Shown here in pieces: positions 23,432 to 23,508 of a stretch of 23,508 nt of DNA (position 1 is the first letter of the stretch; each line of letters opens with the position of its first letter). The translations under genes were made by a program, and so were the position numbers. This stretch comes from UBA11136 sp964482135 (GTDB lineage: Bacteria > Pseudomonadota > Alphaproteobacteria > UBA11136), in NCBI GenBank assembly GCA_964482135.1, contig CAYZWF010000032.1:1-23508 (forward strand), written 5' to 3'. The notes under the pieces are model-generated. The model saw only the letters and a list, made by a program, of their open reading frames with translations, did no database searches and had not been told where the DNA came from.

Positions 23432-23508
<77 letters not shown>

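Overview
The window looks like a chromosomal segment of an alphaproteobacterium, most likely in or near the Rhodospirillales. This rests on the gene order metK-trmB followed by rimP-nusA-ylxR-infB-rbfA-truB-rpsO-pnp, a YlxR protein fused to an L7Ae-like half, a CHCC zinc-finger protein next to polA, and high GC content. No database search was possible; family assignments come from recognised motifs.

Layout. 1-1781 holds the 3' part of metK (its N-terminus lies outside the window) and trmB. 1844-11495 is the translation/transcription operon: a promoter and a two-hairpin leader, then rimP, nusA, ylxR, infB, rbfA, truB, rpsO and pnp, all on the plus strand and mostly tightly spaced or overlapping. 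It links ribosome maturation, transcription elongation/antitermination, initiation factor 2, pseudouridylation, S15 and RNA decay. 11718-14693 holds a nitronate-monooxygenase-like flavoprotein with a C-terminal cysteine cluster, a periplasmic PCu(A)C copper chaperone (minus strand) and, divergent from it, a HugZ-like PPOX/DUF2470 protein. 14898-17258 holds a GTP-type PEP carboxykinase with a clear intrinsic terminator, then a small MAPEG membrane protein. 17278-20408 (minus) holds a zinc-finger protein and full-length proofreading DNA polymerase I. 20688-22872 is a two-gene unit: an ABC ATPase overlapping a lipoprotein alpha/beta hydrolase, with no permease gene between or after them. 22873-23431 has no convincing gene but carries a 322-bp element bounded by 28-bp near-perfect inverted repeats, with nested hairpins and a boxA-like sequence. 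A complete tRNA-Arg(CCG) fills the right edge.

The most notable unexplained structures are: (1) the 322-bp inverted-repeat element beside the tRNA; (2) short in-frame tandem duplications (12, 18 and 24 nt) in several unrelated genes, two of which sit at gene overlaps and supply the Shine-Dalgarno sequence or start codon of the next gene (rbfA/truB and ABC/hydrolase); (3) the rimP start codon at the centre of a 14-bp perfect palindrome behind a terminator-like leader; (4) the ABC ATPase paired with a lipoprotein hydrolase. No complete new defence or metabolic system was recognised.
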